From: Pseudomonas fluorescens
GTDB lineage: Bacteria > Pseudomonadota > Gammaproteobacteria > Pseudomonadales > Pseudomonadaceae
Reading direction: 5' to 3'
Assembly: GCF_001708445.1 (NCBI RefSeq)
Contig: NZ_CP015637.1
Span: 1,675,001-1,739,000, forward strand
DNA length: 64,000 bases
The notes beneath the pieces are model-generated. The model made no database searches. It saw nothing but the letters and a program-made list of their open reading frames with translations, and was not told the origin of the DNA. Position 1 is the stretch's first letter. Each line of letters starts with the position of its first letter. Both the position numbers and the translations under genes were made by a program. This document shows positions 49,087 to 58,560 of this stretch, piece after piece.

Positions 49087-50280
49087 ATGATCATCAAACC
49101 GCGGGTTCGTGGCTTCATCTGTGTGACCGCTCACCCTGTTGGCTGTGAAGCGAACGTCAAGGAACAGATCGACTACGTGACTCAACACGGCGTCATCGAA
49201 GGCGGCCCGAAAAAGGTGCTGGTCCTCGGTGCTTCCACCGGTTATGGCCTGGCCGCGCGCATCAGTGCCGCGTTTGGCTGCGGTGCCGACACCCTGGGCG
49301 TGTTTTTTGAGAAAGAAGGCGAAGAGGGCAAGTTGAGCTCCGCCGGCTGGTACAACAGCGCCGCGTTCGAGAAGTTTGCCGTCGAAAAAGGCCTGTACGC
49401 CAAGAGCATCAACGGTGATGCGTTCTCCGACGAGATCAAGCGCCTGACCATCGACACCATCAAGAAAGACCTGGGCAAGATCGACCTGGTGGTCTACAGC
49501 CTGGCCGCGCCACGCCGTACCGACCCGCAGGGCGTGGTGCACAACTCCACCCTCAAGCCGATCGGCAAAGCCGTGACCCTGCGTGGGATCAACACCGACA
49601 AGGGCGTCGTGGTCGACACCACCCTGGAACCGGCGACCCAGGAAGAAATCGACGGCACCGTGAAAGTCATGGGTGGCGAAGACTGGCAGCTGTGGATCGA
49701 CGCCCTGCGTGACGCCGATGTACTGGCCGAAGGCGCCAAGACCACTGCGTTCACCTACCTGGGTGAGAAGCTGACCCAGGACATCTACTGGAACGGTTCC
49801 ATCGGCGAAGCCAAGAAGGACCTGGACAAGAAAGTCCTGACCCTGCGCGACAACCTGGCTGCGCTGAAGGGCGACGCTCGTGTGTCGGTACTCAAGGCCG
49901 TGGTGACCCAGGCCAGCTCGGCGATCCCGATCATGCCGCTGTACCTGTCGTTGCTGTTCAAGGTGATGAAAGAGCAGGGCACCCACGAAGGTTGCATCGA
50001 GCAGGTCTACGGCCTGTTCAAGGACAGCTTGTACGGCAGCCAGCCGAAGCTCGACGCCGACGGCCGCCTGCGCGCCGACCTGGCCGAACTGGAGCCGAAG
50101 GTCCAGGACGCCGTGGCAGCACTGTGGAACCAGGTGACCGACGACAACGTCAACGAGATCAGCGATTTTGCCGGCTACAAGGCTGAGTTCCTGCGCTTGT
50201 TCGGCTTTGAGATCGATGGCGTGGACTACGAGGCTGACGTGAATCCGACCGTTAAGATCAACGGCCTGGTCCAAGCCTAA
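49087..50280 (+). CDS. fabV: Enoyl-ACP reductase FabV (trans-2-enoyl reductase)
   Basis: The 397-aa NADH-dependent enoyl reductase completes each fatty-acid elongation round and is triclosan-insensitive. Motifs: [29 protein letters not shown] (nucleotide binding), [13 protein letters not shown], and the FabV catalytic Tyr-X8-Lys ([10 protein letters not shown]) near residue 235. ATG 49087 ([11 protein letters not shown]) is the family start with AGAGG upstream. It is followed by a REPIN. Confidence 0.97.
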   Translation: MIIKPRVRGFICVTAHPVGCEANVKEQIDYVTQHGVIEGGPKKVLVLGASTGYGLAARISAAFGCGADTLGVFFEKEGEEGKLSSAGWYNSAAFEKFAVEKGLYAKSINGDAFSDEIKRLTIDTIKKDLGKIDLVVYSLAAPRRTDPQGVVHNSTLKPIGKAVTLRGINTDKGVVVDTTLEPATQEEIDGTVKVMGGEDWQLWIDALRDADVLAEGAKTTAFTYLGEKLTQDIYWNGSIGEAKKDLDKKVLTLRDNLAALKGDARVSVLKAVVTQASSAIPIMPLYLSLLFKVMKEQGTHEGCIEQVYGLFKDSLYGSQPKLDADGRLRADLAELEPKVQDAVAALWNQVTDDNVNEISDFAGYKAEFLRLFGFEIDGVDYEADVNPTVKINGLVQA

Positions 50281-50296
50281 ACACGCTCGAAAAAAA

Positions 50297-50385
50297 TGTG
50301 GGAGCGGGCTTGCCCGCGATCGCGGTTTGTCAGTGCTGGATGTTTCGGCTGACACCCTGCAATCGTGGGCAAGCCCGCTCCCACA
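50297..50385. repeat. REPIN (TGTGGGAGCGGGCTTGCCC type)
   Basis: A 19-bp perfect inverted repeat: 50297-50315 pairs with 50367-50385, with a 51-bp loop. It lies between fabV and a HAD gene, both on the plus strand. Confidence 0.92.
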
Positions 50386-50469
50386 TTCGTTGTGTGTTAA
50401 GCCTTTGCCGCTGCCGCCATCGATCTGCCAGACTCCATCGGCTATCAACTCACGCTAACGGAGGATCTG

Positions 50470-51093
50470 ATGACGATTCGTGCAGTCGTTTTTGATTTTG
50501 GCGGTGTCCTGTTCGATTGGAACCCGCACCACCTGTACCGCAAGCTGATTGCCGACGATCACGAACGGCAGTGGTTCCTCGACACCATCTGTACCCAGGC
50601 CTGGAACACCGAGCAGGACGCGGGTCGTACCCTGGCCGAGGCTACGCGCAGCCTGATCGCGCAATACCCCCAGCACGAAACCTTGATCTCGGCCTATTAC
50701 GACCGCTGGCATGAAATGCTGCGCGGCCCGTTACCGGAGGGCGTGGCCATTCTCGAGGCGTTGCATCACGCCGACATGCCGCTGTTCGGGCTCACCAACT
50801 GGTCGGCCGAGACGTTCCCCTATGCGCGGGCCAACTACCCGTTCCTGCAGTGTTTTCGCGACATCGTGGTCTCCGGCGAGTTGAAGCTGATCAAGCCGGA
50901 TGCCGCGATCTATCACGCCAGCCTCGCCCAGGTGCGTGCTCATCTGCCGGATATCCAGCCGAGCGAAGTGGTGTTCATCGACGACGTCGCCGGCAATATC
51001 GAGGCGGCTGTCGCCTTGGGTTGGCAGGGCATTCATCATGTGTCCGCCGAACGCACGGCCGCCCGCTTGCGGGAATTGGGCGTGGGCTTCTAG
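50470..51093 (+). CDS. HAD-family hydrolase (YihX-like, 207 aa)
   Basis: HAD motifs are complete: nucleophile Asp in VVFDFGGVLFDWNP, Ser/Thr in GLTNWSAETFP, Lys in SGELKLIKPDAAIY, and acidic loop VVFIDDVAGNIEAA. The type resembles YihX alpha-glucose-1-phosphatase and haloacid dehalogenase-like enzymes; the substrate is unassigned. It ends in a 4-base overlapping stop with the convergent LysR gene (CTAG at 51090-51093). Confidence 0.88.
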   Translation: MTIRAVVFDFGGVLFDWNPHHLYRKLIADDHERQWFLDTICTQAWNTEQDAGRTLAEATRSLIAQYPQHETLISAYYDRWHEMLRGPLPEGVAILEALHHADMPLFGLTNWSAETFPYARANYPFLQCFRDIVVSGELKLIKPDAAIYHASLAQVRAHLPDIQPSEVVFIDDVAGNIEAAVALGWQGIHHVSAERTAARLRELGVGF

Positions 51094-51995
51094 CGCGCCC
51101 ACTGTTCCATGACGAAATCCACAAAGGCGCGCAACTTGGGCAGGCGATAGCGGTCCTGGGGGTACAGCAGGTGCATGGGGCGGCTGGGCAGTTGGTAGGT
51201 GGTCAATAGGGCCACCAGCTTGCCGGTTTGCAGGTCGGGCTGCACCAGGGCATCCGGCAGCATAACGATGCCCATGCCTTGCACTGCGGCCTGGCGCAGG
51301 GCTTGCGAGCTGTTGATGGTCAACGAGCCCGATACTGGAATCTCCACCTCGCCCTCATCCCCGGTCATGCGCCACAGTTTGTCGGCGTTGCGCCAATCGT
51401 CGGTCGACGGGTAGGCGAATGCCAGGCAGTCATGCTGTTGCAGATGCTCGGGCACCTGTGGCATGCCGTGTCGCGCCAGGTAATCCGGCGAGGCGCACAG
51501 GGTCATGGTGTAATCCTGCATGGGCCGTGCGATCAAGCTTGAGGGTTCCAGTTCACCCAGGCGGATCGCCACGTCGAAACCGCTGTCGACCAGGTCCATG
51601 CGCTGGTTGCTGAGCACCACGTACAGCTTGATCTGCGGGTAGCGCCGGGAGAACTCGCTCAAGGCCGGTGCCAGGCGTTCGGTGCCGAAGGCGGGGGGCG
51701 CCGTGATGCGCAGGGTGCCGCGGGGGACGTCGCTGTGGGCCTGTTCGGCCAATTGCTCGGAGTCGGCCACCAACCCCAGCACTTCCAGGCAACGCTGGTA
51801 ATACTGCCCACCGAACTCCGTCAGGCTTTGCTTGCGCGTGGTGCGCTTGAGCAGGCTGACTCCCAGCCGTTGCTCGAGCGCGCGCAGGTGGTTGCCGACC
51901 ATGGTGGTCGACATTCCGCAGGCGTGGGCGGCGGCGGTCATGCTGCCGCTCTCGACCACTTTCACATACACCGACATCGCCTGGAATAAATCCAT
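51090..51995 (-). CDS. LysR-family transcriptional regulator
   Basis: A 301-aa regulator: N-terminal helix-turn-helix (MDLFQAMSVYVKVVESGSMTAAAHACGMSTTMVGNHLRALEQRLG) and effector domain (GTLRITAPPAFGTERLAPALSEF, LVDSGFDVAIRLGELEPSSLI). It is similar in type to the regulator at 44315. ATG 51995 starts at the motif; the longer frame adds eight residues. It is divergent from the aminotransferase gene at 52099 and may regulate it. Its 3' end overlaps the HAD gene. Confidence 0.92.
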   Translation of the reverse strand: MDLFQAMSVYVKVVESGSMTAAAHACGMSTTMVGNHLRALEQRLGVSLLKRTTRKQSLTEFGGQYYQRCLEVLGLVADSEQLAEQAHSDVPRGTLRITAPPAFGTERLAPALSEFSRRYPQIKLYVVLSNQRMDLVDSGFDVAIRLGELEPSSLIARPMQDYTMTLCASPDYLARHGMPQVPEHLQQHDCLAFAYPSTDDWRNADKLWRMTGDEGEVEIPVSGSLTINSSQALRQAAVQGMGIVMLPDALVQPDLQTGKLVALLTTYQLPSRPMHLLYPQDRYRLPKLRAFVDFVMEQWAR

Positions 51996-52098
51996 TATCA
52001 AGCCCTGGTTCAAAGTCATTGCAGGAAAGTGCAGTTTATCCAGCTCAGGTGGCTAACGATACTGGGATCGTCCCCACGATGCCCTGGAGCTTGCCACC

Positions 52099-53268
52099 AT
52101 GACCGCCGCCTGCCTGATGACCACCTACCAACCCCTGGCCCTGAGCTTTACCCGTGGCTTGGGCACGCGCCTGTGGGACCAGCAGGGGCGTGAATACCTG
52201 GACGCGGTGGCGGGCGTGGCGGTGACCAACGTTGGGCACTCCCACCCAAAACTGGTAGCAGCCATCAGCGAACAGGCCGGCTTGCTGTTGCACACCTCCA
52301 ACCTCTACAGCATCGACTGGCAACAACGACTGGCCCTGCGCCTGACCCGGCTGTCCGGCCTGGACCGCGCCTTCTTCAACAATTCCGGTGCCGAAGCCAA
52401 CGAGACGGCACTGAAGCTGGCGCGCCTGCATGGCTGGAAAAAGGGCATCGAGCAGCCGTTGGTGGTGGTGATGGAAAACGCCTTCCACGGCCGCACCCTC
52501 GGCACCATGGCTGCCAGTGACGGACCGTCGGTACGCCTGGGCTTCCAGCGTTTGCCGGGGGATTTTCTCAAGGTGGGTTTTGGCGACCTGGCAGCCCTGG
52601 AGGCGCTGACTCAGCAGTTCGGCCCGCGTATTGCCGCTGTCCTGTTGGAGCCTATCCAGGGCGAAAGCGGCGTGATGGTCGCGCCGCCGGGTTATCTGAA
52701 AGCCTTGCGCGATCACTGCTCGCGCCATGGCTGGCTGATGATGCTCGATGAAATCCAGACCGGCATCGGACGTACTGGCGCTTGGTTTGCCTTCCAGCAT
52801 GAAGGCATTGTTCCGGACGTGATGACCTTGGCCAAAGGCCTCGGCAACGGCGTACCTATCGGCGCGTGCCTGGCTCGGGCTCACGTGGCCGAGCTGTTCA
52901 CGCCGGGCAGTCACGGCAGTACCTTTGGCGGCAATCCGCTGGCGTGTCGCGTCGGCTGCACCGTGCTCGACATTATCGAAGAGCAGGGGCTGTTGCAGAA
53001 CGCCGCGCAACAGGGGGAGCGCCTGCTGGCGCGGTTACGGGTGGAATTGAATGAGCACCCGCAAGTGCTGGCGATTCGCGGGCAAGGCCTGATGATCGGG
53101 ATCGAGTTGGCCAGCCCTTATCGCGACCTGGCCCAGCGTGCCGCCCAGGAGCATGGGCTGCTGATCAATGTGACGCGGGGCAAAGTCATTCGGCTGCTGC
53201 CGCCGCTAACCCTGGAGGCCAAGGAGGTCGAGATGATCGTGCGCGCCATCACGCGTTTACTGGATTGA
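52099..53268 (+). CDS. Class-III PLP aminotransferase, acetylornithine-aminotransferase type
   Basis: The 389-aa protein has the ArgD/GabT-type fold: [78 protein letters not shown] with the PLP-binding Asp, and the Schiff-base Lys in [14 protein letters not shown]. The close similarity is to acetylornithine and related omega-aminotransferases; the substrate is not certain because the cognate argD is usually elsewhere. GGAG 11 bases upstream of ATG 52099 is a little distant; Met at residue 7 (52117) is possible. Confidence 0.86.
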   Translation: MTAACLMTTYQPLALSFTRGLGTRLWDQQGREYLDAVAGVAVTNVGHSHPKLVAAISEQAGLLLHTSNLYSIDWQQRLALRLTRLSGLDRAFFNNSGAEANETALKLARLHGWKKGIEQPLVVVMENAFHGRTLGTMAASDGPSVRLGFQRLPGDFLKVGFGDLAALEALTQQFGPRIAAVLLEPIQGESGVMVAPPGYLKALRDHCSRHGWLMMLDEIQTGIGRTGAWFAFQHEGIVPDVMTLAKGLGNGVPIGACLARAHVAELFTPGSHGSTFGGNPLACRVGCTVLDIIEEQGLLQNAAQQGERLLARLRVELNEHPQVLAIRGQGLMIGIELASPYRDLAQRAAQEHGLLINVTRGKVIRLLPPLTLEAKEVEMIVRAITRLLD

Positions 53269-53306
53269 AATGGGATCTGATGCCCGTCAGTTAAGCGTAC
53301 ATCGCC

Positions 53307-53400
53307 AGCGGGCTTGCTCGCGAAAAACGTCAACGATAGCGCGTGCTTCCTGAATGGACGCGGCGCCTATGAGTTTTTCGCGAGCAAGCTCGCTCCTACA
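53307..53400. repeat. REPIN (TTTTTCGCGAGCAAGCTCGC type) with extended flanks
   Basis: Left arm GCTTGCTCGCGAAAAAC (53312-53328) pairs with the right arm GTTTTTCGCGAGCAAGC starting at 53373, whose outer part CGCTCCTACA has no left counterpart. Flanks resemble the 58.3-kb element: CAGTTAAGCGTACATCGCC on the left and CTACAAAAAACCTTGACGG on the right. Confidence 0.88.
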
Positions 53401-53448
53401 AAAAACCTTGACGGACTGGCCCCCCCACACAACGGATCCCGGTGATCT

Positions 53449-54363
53449 TCAACGGTCACTCCCATTCAACCACTCCTGGTTCATCGTCTCGGTGTCGCCC
53501 AAGTACTCCAGCAACCAACGCATGGCGGGGGACACCTTGTTCTGCGCCCACGCCACGCACGACGGGCTGGCGGGGAAGGGGCGGCTCAATTGCAGGGCCA
53601 CCAGCTCACCGCGTTCGATCCAGGGCAGCACTTGATGCGCTGGCGCCATGCCAACGCACAGGCCATCGCGCAGGCAGTCGATCGCCGAGGCCCAGTTAGG
53701 CACCACCAGGCGGCGCTGGTTGTCCAGGGTCCAGGTGTCGCGCTTGGGCAGGTTGCGTGACGTATCGGTCATGCACAGCGAGGCGAAGGGGCGCAGTTGG
53801 TCGTCATTGAGCAAGCCTTTGATGCCGGCGAGCGGATGCTGGCTGCTGACCACGCACAGCCAGTTCAACAGCCCCATGTCGCGAAAGGTGAAGTGACTGG
53901 CCACCGGCACCGCGCTGGTGGCGCCGATCACAATGTCGGTACGTTCATCGGCCAGGGCGTCCCACACGCCGTTGTACACCTCGTATTCCAGCAGCAATTC
54001 CACCTCGGGAAACTGTCGATAGAAATCCAGCACCAATTGCCGGCAACGCTGGGGTTTGACGATGGAATCCACCGCGACCTTCAACTGGCCGCTCCAGCCA
54101 TTGGCCACCTGCTGGCACAAGCGCCGTGTACCGAGCATTTTTTTCATCACGCCCCGCGCTTCATCTATAAATAGACGGCCAGCGGGGGTGAGTTCGACAT
54201 CGCGATGGCGCCGCACAAACAACGGCACGGCCAGCCACTCTTCCAGTTGGCGCACCGTATAGCTGATGGCCGATGGCACGCGGTGCAGTTCCTGGGCCGC
54301 AGCGCTGAAGCTGCCGTGACGCGCGACCGCATCAACCACATCCAGGGAGTATTCGGACCACAT
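53449..54363 (-). CDS. punR: LysR-family regulator PunR
   Basis: The 304-aa protein matches E. coli PunR (YdhB) closely as I recall: MWSEYSLDVVDAVARHGSFSAAAQELHRVPSAISYTVRQLEEWLAVPLFVRRHRDVELTPAG, then DTSRNLPKRDTWTLDNQ and WLLEYLGDTETMNQEWL. PunR activates the purine transporter gene punC in response to adenosine. It lies divergent from the punC homologue 122 bp away. ATG 54363 is the family start. Confidence 0.9.
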   Translation of the reverse strand: MWSEYSLDVVDAVARHGSFSAAAQELHRVPSAISYTVRQLEEWLAVPLFVRRHRDVELTPAGRLFIDEARGVMKKMLGTRRLCQQVANGWSGQLKVAVDSIVKPQRCRQLVLDFYRQFPEVELLLEYEVYNGVWDALADERTDIVIGATSAVPVASHFTFRDMGLLNWLCVVSSQHPLAGIKGLLNDDQLRPFASLCMTDTSRNLPKRDTWTLDNQRRLVVPNWASAIDCLRDGLCVGMAPAHQVLPWIERGELVALQLSRPFPASPSCVAWAQNKVSPAMRWLLEYLGDTETMNQEWLNGSDR

Positions 54364-54485
54364 ACACACTGCCTTCAAAAATATTGATAGATGTGTCCAA
54401 TTATTATCGCTTCACAGGGATGTTACCAGCTTCATAATGGGCAGTAGTCAGCAAATAGTTTGATGGCAGGATCTATAAGGCTTCA

Positions 54486-55682
54486 ATGAAAAACTCTTTT
54501 GGTTTCACCTGGTATCTGGCGGGGCTGAGCATGCTCGGTTACCTCGCCATGGACATGTACTTGCCGGCGTTTGGCGCCATGGGCGAGCAATTGCAGATCG
54601 GCGCCGGCGCGGTGGGCGCCAGCCTGAGTATTTTCCTCGCCGGCTTTGCGGTGGGGCAGTTGCTGTGGGGGCCGTTGTCTGACCGACTCGGGCGCAAACC
54701 GATCCTGGTCACCGGCCTGAGCCTGTTCGTGCTGGGCTGCGCGGGGATGTTCTGGGTCGAGACGGCGCCGCAGCTGCTGGCCTTGCGTTTTATCCAGGCG
54801 ATTGGCGTGTGTTCCGCCGCGGTCAGTTGGCAGGCCTTGGTGATTGACCGTTATCCGGCTGACAAAGCCCACCGTGTATTCGCCAGTATCATGCCGCTGA
54901 TGTCATTGTCGCCCGCCCTGGCCCCGCTGTTGGGCGCGATGGTGTTGAATCACTTTGGCTGGCAGGCGATTTTCGCGGTGTTATTGGGCGTCTCGCTGCT
55001 GTTGCTGCTGCCTACGTTATTCCTACGTGCCTTGCCCAAACGCCCTGCCGCAGAGGGCGAGCCTGCGCGCCTGGGCTACGGGCAGTTGCTCGGCTCTCGG
55101 GTATTCACCGGCAACGTCATGATCTTTGCGGCGTGCTCGGCCAGTTTTTTCGCCTGGCTGACCGCGTCGCCCTTCATCCTCGGTGACATGGGCTACAGCC
55201 CCAATGACATCGGCTTGAGCTATGTGCTGCCGACCCTCGCCTTCCTGGTCGGTGGCTACAGTTGCCGCAGCGCCTTGCAGCGTTTCCAGGGCAAGACACT
55301 GTTGCCGTGGTTGTTGGTGGCCTATTGCATCAGCATGGTGGCGTTGTACCTGGTCGCCACCTTGACCGTGCCGACCCTGACCACCTTGCTGATCCCGTTC
55401 TGCCTGATGGCCCTGGTCAATGGCGCCAGCTATCCGATCGTGGTGGCGAATGCGCTGATGCCCTTCGCAGAAAATTCCGGCAAGGCCGCAGCGCTGCAAA
55501 ACACCCTGCAATTGGGGCTGTGCTTTCTCAGCAGCCTGGTGGTGTCGTCGATGCTCGAGCAGCCGCTGTTGATCACGGCGCTGGTGATGCTGGCGACTGC
55601 GCCGTTGGCGGTGCTGGGTTACTGGCTGGCGCGGCCGAAAGCGGGCCGCTCGGAACTGGTAACGGATCTGAAACTGGAGTGA
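54486..55682 (+). CDS. punC: Purine nucleoside transporter PunC (MFS, Bcr/CflA-type)
   Basis: A 398-aa, 12-TM MFS carrier: [21 protein letters not shown] and [19 protein letters not shown] (motif A), then [50 protein letters not shown], typical of the Bcr/CflA/PunC (YdhC) subfamily. In E. coli PunC imports purine ribonucleosides. Adjacency to punR supports that over drug export. A half-REP follows. Confidence 0.88.
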   Translation: MKNSFGFTWYLAGLSMLGYLAMDMYLPAFGAMGEQLQIGAGAVGASLSIFLAGFAVGQLLWGPLSDRLGRKPILVTGLSLFVLGCAGMFWVETAPQLLALRFIQAIGVCSAAVSWQALVIDRYPADKAHRVFASIMPLMSLSPALAPLLGAMVLNHFGWQAIFAVLLGVSLLLLLPTLFLRALPKRPAAEGEPARLGYGQLLGSRVFTGNVMIFAACSASFFAWLTASPFILGDMGYSPNDIGLSYVLPTLAFLVGGYSCRSALQRFQGKTLLPWLLVAYCISMVALYLVATLTVPTLTTLLIPFCLMALVNGASYPIVVANALMPFAENSGKAAALQNTLQLGLCFLSSLVVSSMLEQPLLITALVMLATAPLAVLGYWLARPKAGRSELVTDLKLE

Positions 55683-55697
55683 CACTGCGTTTCAGTC

Positions 55698-55724
55698 TGT
55701 GGGAGGGAGCGAGCCCCCTCCTGC
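55698..55724. repeat. Decayed REP palindrome
   Basis: TGTGGGAGGGAGCGAGCCCCCTCC is a degenerate group-I REP in the 54-bp gap between convergent punC and the Tsx-like gene. Confidence 0.6.
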
Positions 55725-55736
55725 ATTTGACTCCCC

Positions 55737-56570
55737 CTAGAAGGTCACTTCCATATTCACCGTCGGCGTCGATGTGCGGCTGCCCCGGCCGCCATCCACA
55801 CCGAATTTGTTATGCCAGTACTCGTAGCCCACCCCAAGGTACAGGTTCGGCTTAACACTTTTACCCGGCCGCACCGCCACCATCAGCGCGGTGCGCAGCA
55901 AGGTTTCGGCTGCGGTATCGCGGCCGTGGAAGTCCTCGCCCTTGTCTCCGACGTGGTTGATGAACCCCTGGAACCTGGCCCCGTGGTTGCCGATCTCGAA
56001 CGGGCGCATCCAGGTCAGGTTGAGCAGGTAAGTGTCGTCAAACGTGTGGTTCGACTCTTTCGCGCCGGGAATGCCGGTGTGGTTCCGTTCCTTGTAGTAC
56101 ATCAGGCTCAGGTCCAGCACGCCGAAGGTGTTGAACTTCAAGGTCGGGCCGAGCACCAGTGCGCGTTTCCTGGCTGAGGCGAAGTTGTTGTTGCGGTTGG
56201 CATCGAAGCCCAGGGTGAAGGCGTAATCCTTGATCAACCCGGTACCCAGCGGCGTATCGAAGACGCGAGAGGCATACAACTGGTGCCGATACACCGCGTA
56301 CACCTCACTGCCGCCGTGGTCGGTGCCCTTGCGCGGGTCGCGGTTGTCGGACAGGAACACATCCAGGTTCAGGAAGTGACTGCCGTACTGGTAGCCGCTG
56401 GCGTGGGTAAAGCTGTAGATGCGTTTACTGAATGCATCGGGGTTGTTCGGATTGGTGAACTGCTGGCCGTAGCGAAATCCTACGCTGTTGTTCATCCATT
56501 CCATCGCGACGGCCTCCCCACCGCCGAGGAGCGTCAATGCCACGGTTGCGCCCTGTAGTGCCTTTTTCAT
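55737..56570 (-). CDS. Tsx-like nucleoside-specific outer-membrane channel
   Basis: A 277-aa beta-barrel: a signal peptide (ATVALTLLGGGEAVAMEW), then amphipathic strands ending in aromatic residues, with the Tsx-family features NSVGFRYGQQFTNPN, SGYQYGSHFLNLDVFLSDNRDP, ending SRTSTPTVNMEVTF with C-terminal Phe. Tsx channels let nucleosides cross the outer membrane. It faces the NCS2 permease divergently and follows punC convergently, so all three steps of purine uptake are encoded here. Confidence 0.85.
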   Translation of the reverse strand: MKKALQGATVALTLLGGGEAVAMEWMNNSVGFRYGQQFTNPNNPDAFSKRIYSFTHASGYQYGSHFLNLDVFLSDNRDPRKGTDHGGSEVYAVYRHQLYASRVFDTPLGTGLIKDYAFTLGFDANRNNNFASARKRALVLGPTLKFNTFGVLDLSLMYYKERNHTGIPGAKESNHTFDDTYLLNLTWMRPFEIGNHGARFQGFINHVGDKGEDFHGRDTAAETLLRTALMVAVRPGKSVKPNLYLGVGYEYWHNKFGVDGGRGSRTSTPTVNMEVTF

Positions 56571-56652
56571 GGTTTTAGTGTCCTTTGGCGTTCTGGCTCA
56601 TGTCGGCCGGATTGTTTTTGTAACGCCGATGGAGGGTATCTTGTTCGATTGA

Positions 56653-56696
56653 TTGTATACAACTCTATGGACATCCAGTCCTTACATTGCATACAG
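56653..56696. promoter_or_regulatory. Paired palindromic operator in the tsx/NCS2 gap
   Basis: TTGTATACAA (56653-56662) is a perfect 10-bp palindrome and TTGCATACAG (56687-56696) a near copy, centres 34 bp apart. The form TNGTATACNA is typical of FCD-type GntR regulators. The sites are placed to control both divergent genes; the regulator is not in the window. Confidence 0.6.
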
Positions 56697-56730
56697 TGGC
56701 CGCACAACAAAAAACAGAGAACCCCTCACC

Positions 56731-58233
56731 ATGACTATCCCGAAGGCGTCACCGCAGCGGCCGGAAGATGAGAATCTTGGCGTCGCCGCCAACCTGGCTT
56801 ACGGCCTGCAGCATGTGCTCACCATGTACGGCGGCATCGTTGCCGTACCGTTGATCGTCGGCCAGGCGGCTGGGTTGTCGCCGGCGGATATCGGCCTGTT
56901 GATCGCCGCGTCGTTGTTTGCCGGTGGCCTGGCCACCTTGCTGCAAACCCTTGGCCTGCCGTTTTTTGGCTGCCAGTTGCCGCTGGTACAGGGCGTGTCG
57001 TTTGCCGGTGTGGCAACCATGGTGGCGATTGTCGGCAGTGATGGCGCTGGCGGGGTGCCAGCGATTCTGGGGGCGGTGATGGCGGCGTCGTTGATCGGGC
57101 TATTGATTACCCCGGTGTTCTCGCGGATCACCCAGTTTTTCCCACCGCTGGTGACCGGTATCGTGATCACCACCATCGGCCTGACCCTGATGCCCGTCGC
57201 GGCGCGGTGGGCCATGGGCGGCAACAGCCGCGCAGCCGACTTCGGCAGCATGCCGAACATCGGCCTGGCGGCGCTGACCCTGGTGCTGGTGTTGCTGCTG
57301 AGCAAGATCGGCAGTGCGACTATCTCGCGGTTGTCGATCCTGCTGGCGATGGTGATCGGCACGCTCATTGCGGTATTGCTGGGCATGGCCGACTTCTCCG
57401 GTGTCACCCAGGGGCCGATGTTCGGTTTCCCCGCGCCATTCCATTTCGGCATGCCGACCTTTCATGTGGCGGCGATCATTTCCATGTGTATCGTGGTGAT
57501 GGTGACCCTGGTGGAAACCTCGGCAGATATCCTGGCGGTGGGTGAGATCATCGACACCAAGGTCGACTCCAAACGTCTCGGTAATGGCCTGCGTGCCGAT
57601 ATGCTGTCGAGCATGTTCGCGCCGATCTTCGGTTCGTTCACCCAAAGTGCATTCGCCCAGAACGTCGGCCTGGTGGCGGTGACGGGGGTGAAGAGTCGGT
57701 TTGTGGTGGCGACCGGTGGGCTGTTCCTGGTGATTCTCGGCCTGCTGCCCTTCATGGGGCGTGTCATTGCGGCCGTACCGACCTCGGTACTGGGCGGTGC
57801 CGGGATCGTGCTGTTCGGCACCGTGGCGGCCAGTGGTATTCGCACGCTGTCCAAGGTGGATTACCGCAACAACATGAACCTGATCATCGTCGCCACGTCC
57901 ATCGGTTTCGGCATGATCCCCATCGCTGCGCCGAGTTTCTACGATCATTTTCCCAGCTGGTTCGCGACCATTTTCCACTCGGGCATCAGCTCGTCGGCGA
58001 TCATGGCGATCCTGCTGAACCTGGCGTTCAACCACATCACCGCCGGTAACTCAGACCAGCAATCAGTGTTCGTGGCAGGGACGGAGCGCAGTTTGTGCTT
58101 CCAGGATGTGGCGGCCTTGCGCGAGGGGGATTACTTCAGCGGCGGCAAGTTGTTTGATGCACAGGGTCAGGAGATTCCACTGGTGGCGCAGGTGTCGAAC
58201 AAAGCCGCGAGGCCGGAGACCAGCGACGTCTAG
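56731..58233 (+). CDS. NCS2-family nucleobase (xanthine/uric acid) permease
   Basis: A 500-aa transporter of the nucleobase-ascorbate family with about 14 TMs: NLAYGLQHVLTMYGGIVAVPLIV opening, the QN-x-G signature QNVGLVAVTGVKSR, and GAGIVLFGTVAASGIRTL. The family imports xanthine, uric acid or uracil with protons; UacT/XanQ-like members are closest. ATG 56731 (MTIPKASPQRPEDENLG) starts just after AAACAGAGAACCCC with no strong RBS. It is divergent from the Tsx-like channel and shares its operator region. Confidence 0.92.
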   Translation: MTIPKASPQRPEDENLGVAANLAYGLQHVLTMYGGIVAVPLIVGQAAGLSPADIGLLIAASLFAGGLATLLQTLGLPFFGCQLPLVQGVSFAGVATMVAIVGSDGAGGVPAILGAVMAASLIGLLITPVFSRITQFFPPLVTGIVITTIGLTLMPVAARWAMGGNSRAADFGSMPNIGLAALTLVLVLLLSKIGSATISRLSILLAMVIGTLIAVLLGMADFSGVTQGPMFGFPAPFHFGMPTFHVAAIISMCIVVMVTLVETSADILAVGEIIDTKVDSKRLGNGLRADMLSSMFAPIFGSFTQSAFAQNVGLVAVTGVKSRFVVATGGLFLVILGLLPFMGRVIAAVPTSVLGGAGIVLFGTVAASGIRTLSKVDYRNNMNLIIVATSIGFGMIPIAAPSFYDHFPSWFATIFHSGISSSAIMAILLNLAFNHITAGNSDQQSVFVAGTERSLCFQDVAALREGDYFSGGKLFDAQGQEIPLVAQVSNKAARPETSDV

Positions 58234-58255
58234 ACGGTAGGAGGGGGGGCGAGCT

Positions 58256-58507
58256 GCAGTGGCCAGTGGGCTTGTTCAGGCAAGTTGGCTGATTGTGGCG
58301 AGCGGGCATGTTGTGGCCAGCGGACTTGCTGTGGCGAGCGGGCTTGCCCTAATGCCGTTCAGTTAAGAGTACATCGCCTTCTGTAGGAGCGAGCTTGCTC
58401 GCGAAAAACGTCAACGATAACGGGCGCCTGTGAGTTTTTCGCGAGCAAGCTCGCTCCTACAAAAAAGCCTTAACTGAACGGCATTAGGGCAAGCCCGCTC
58501 GCCACAG
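58256..58507. repeat. Nested REPIN with 18-bp tandem head array
   Basis: Five exact-phase 18-bp units, increasingly like GCTGTGGCGAGCGGGCTT, run 58256-58345. The last opens a perfect 39-bp inverted repeat: 58329-58367 pairs with 58469-58507. Inside its loop lies a complete second REPIN of a different type, TGTAGGAGCGAGCTTGC... at 58382-58409 paired with 58434-58461. The gap 58234-58560 contains no gene. Confidence 0.95.
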
Positions 58508-58560
58508 GGATATTCCAATTTACTGAGCGACAGCGCTAAGTGGCCCTGCACATTTTTACC

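Noticed and set aside
48840..49148. 102-codon plus-strand frame before fabV
   Set aside because: It overlaps the fabV start in another frame, with no family resemblance or RBS.
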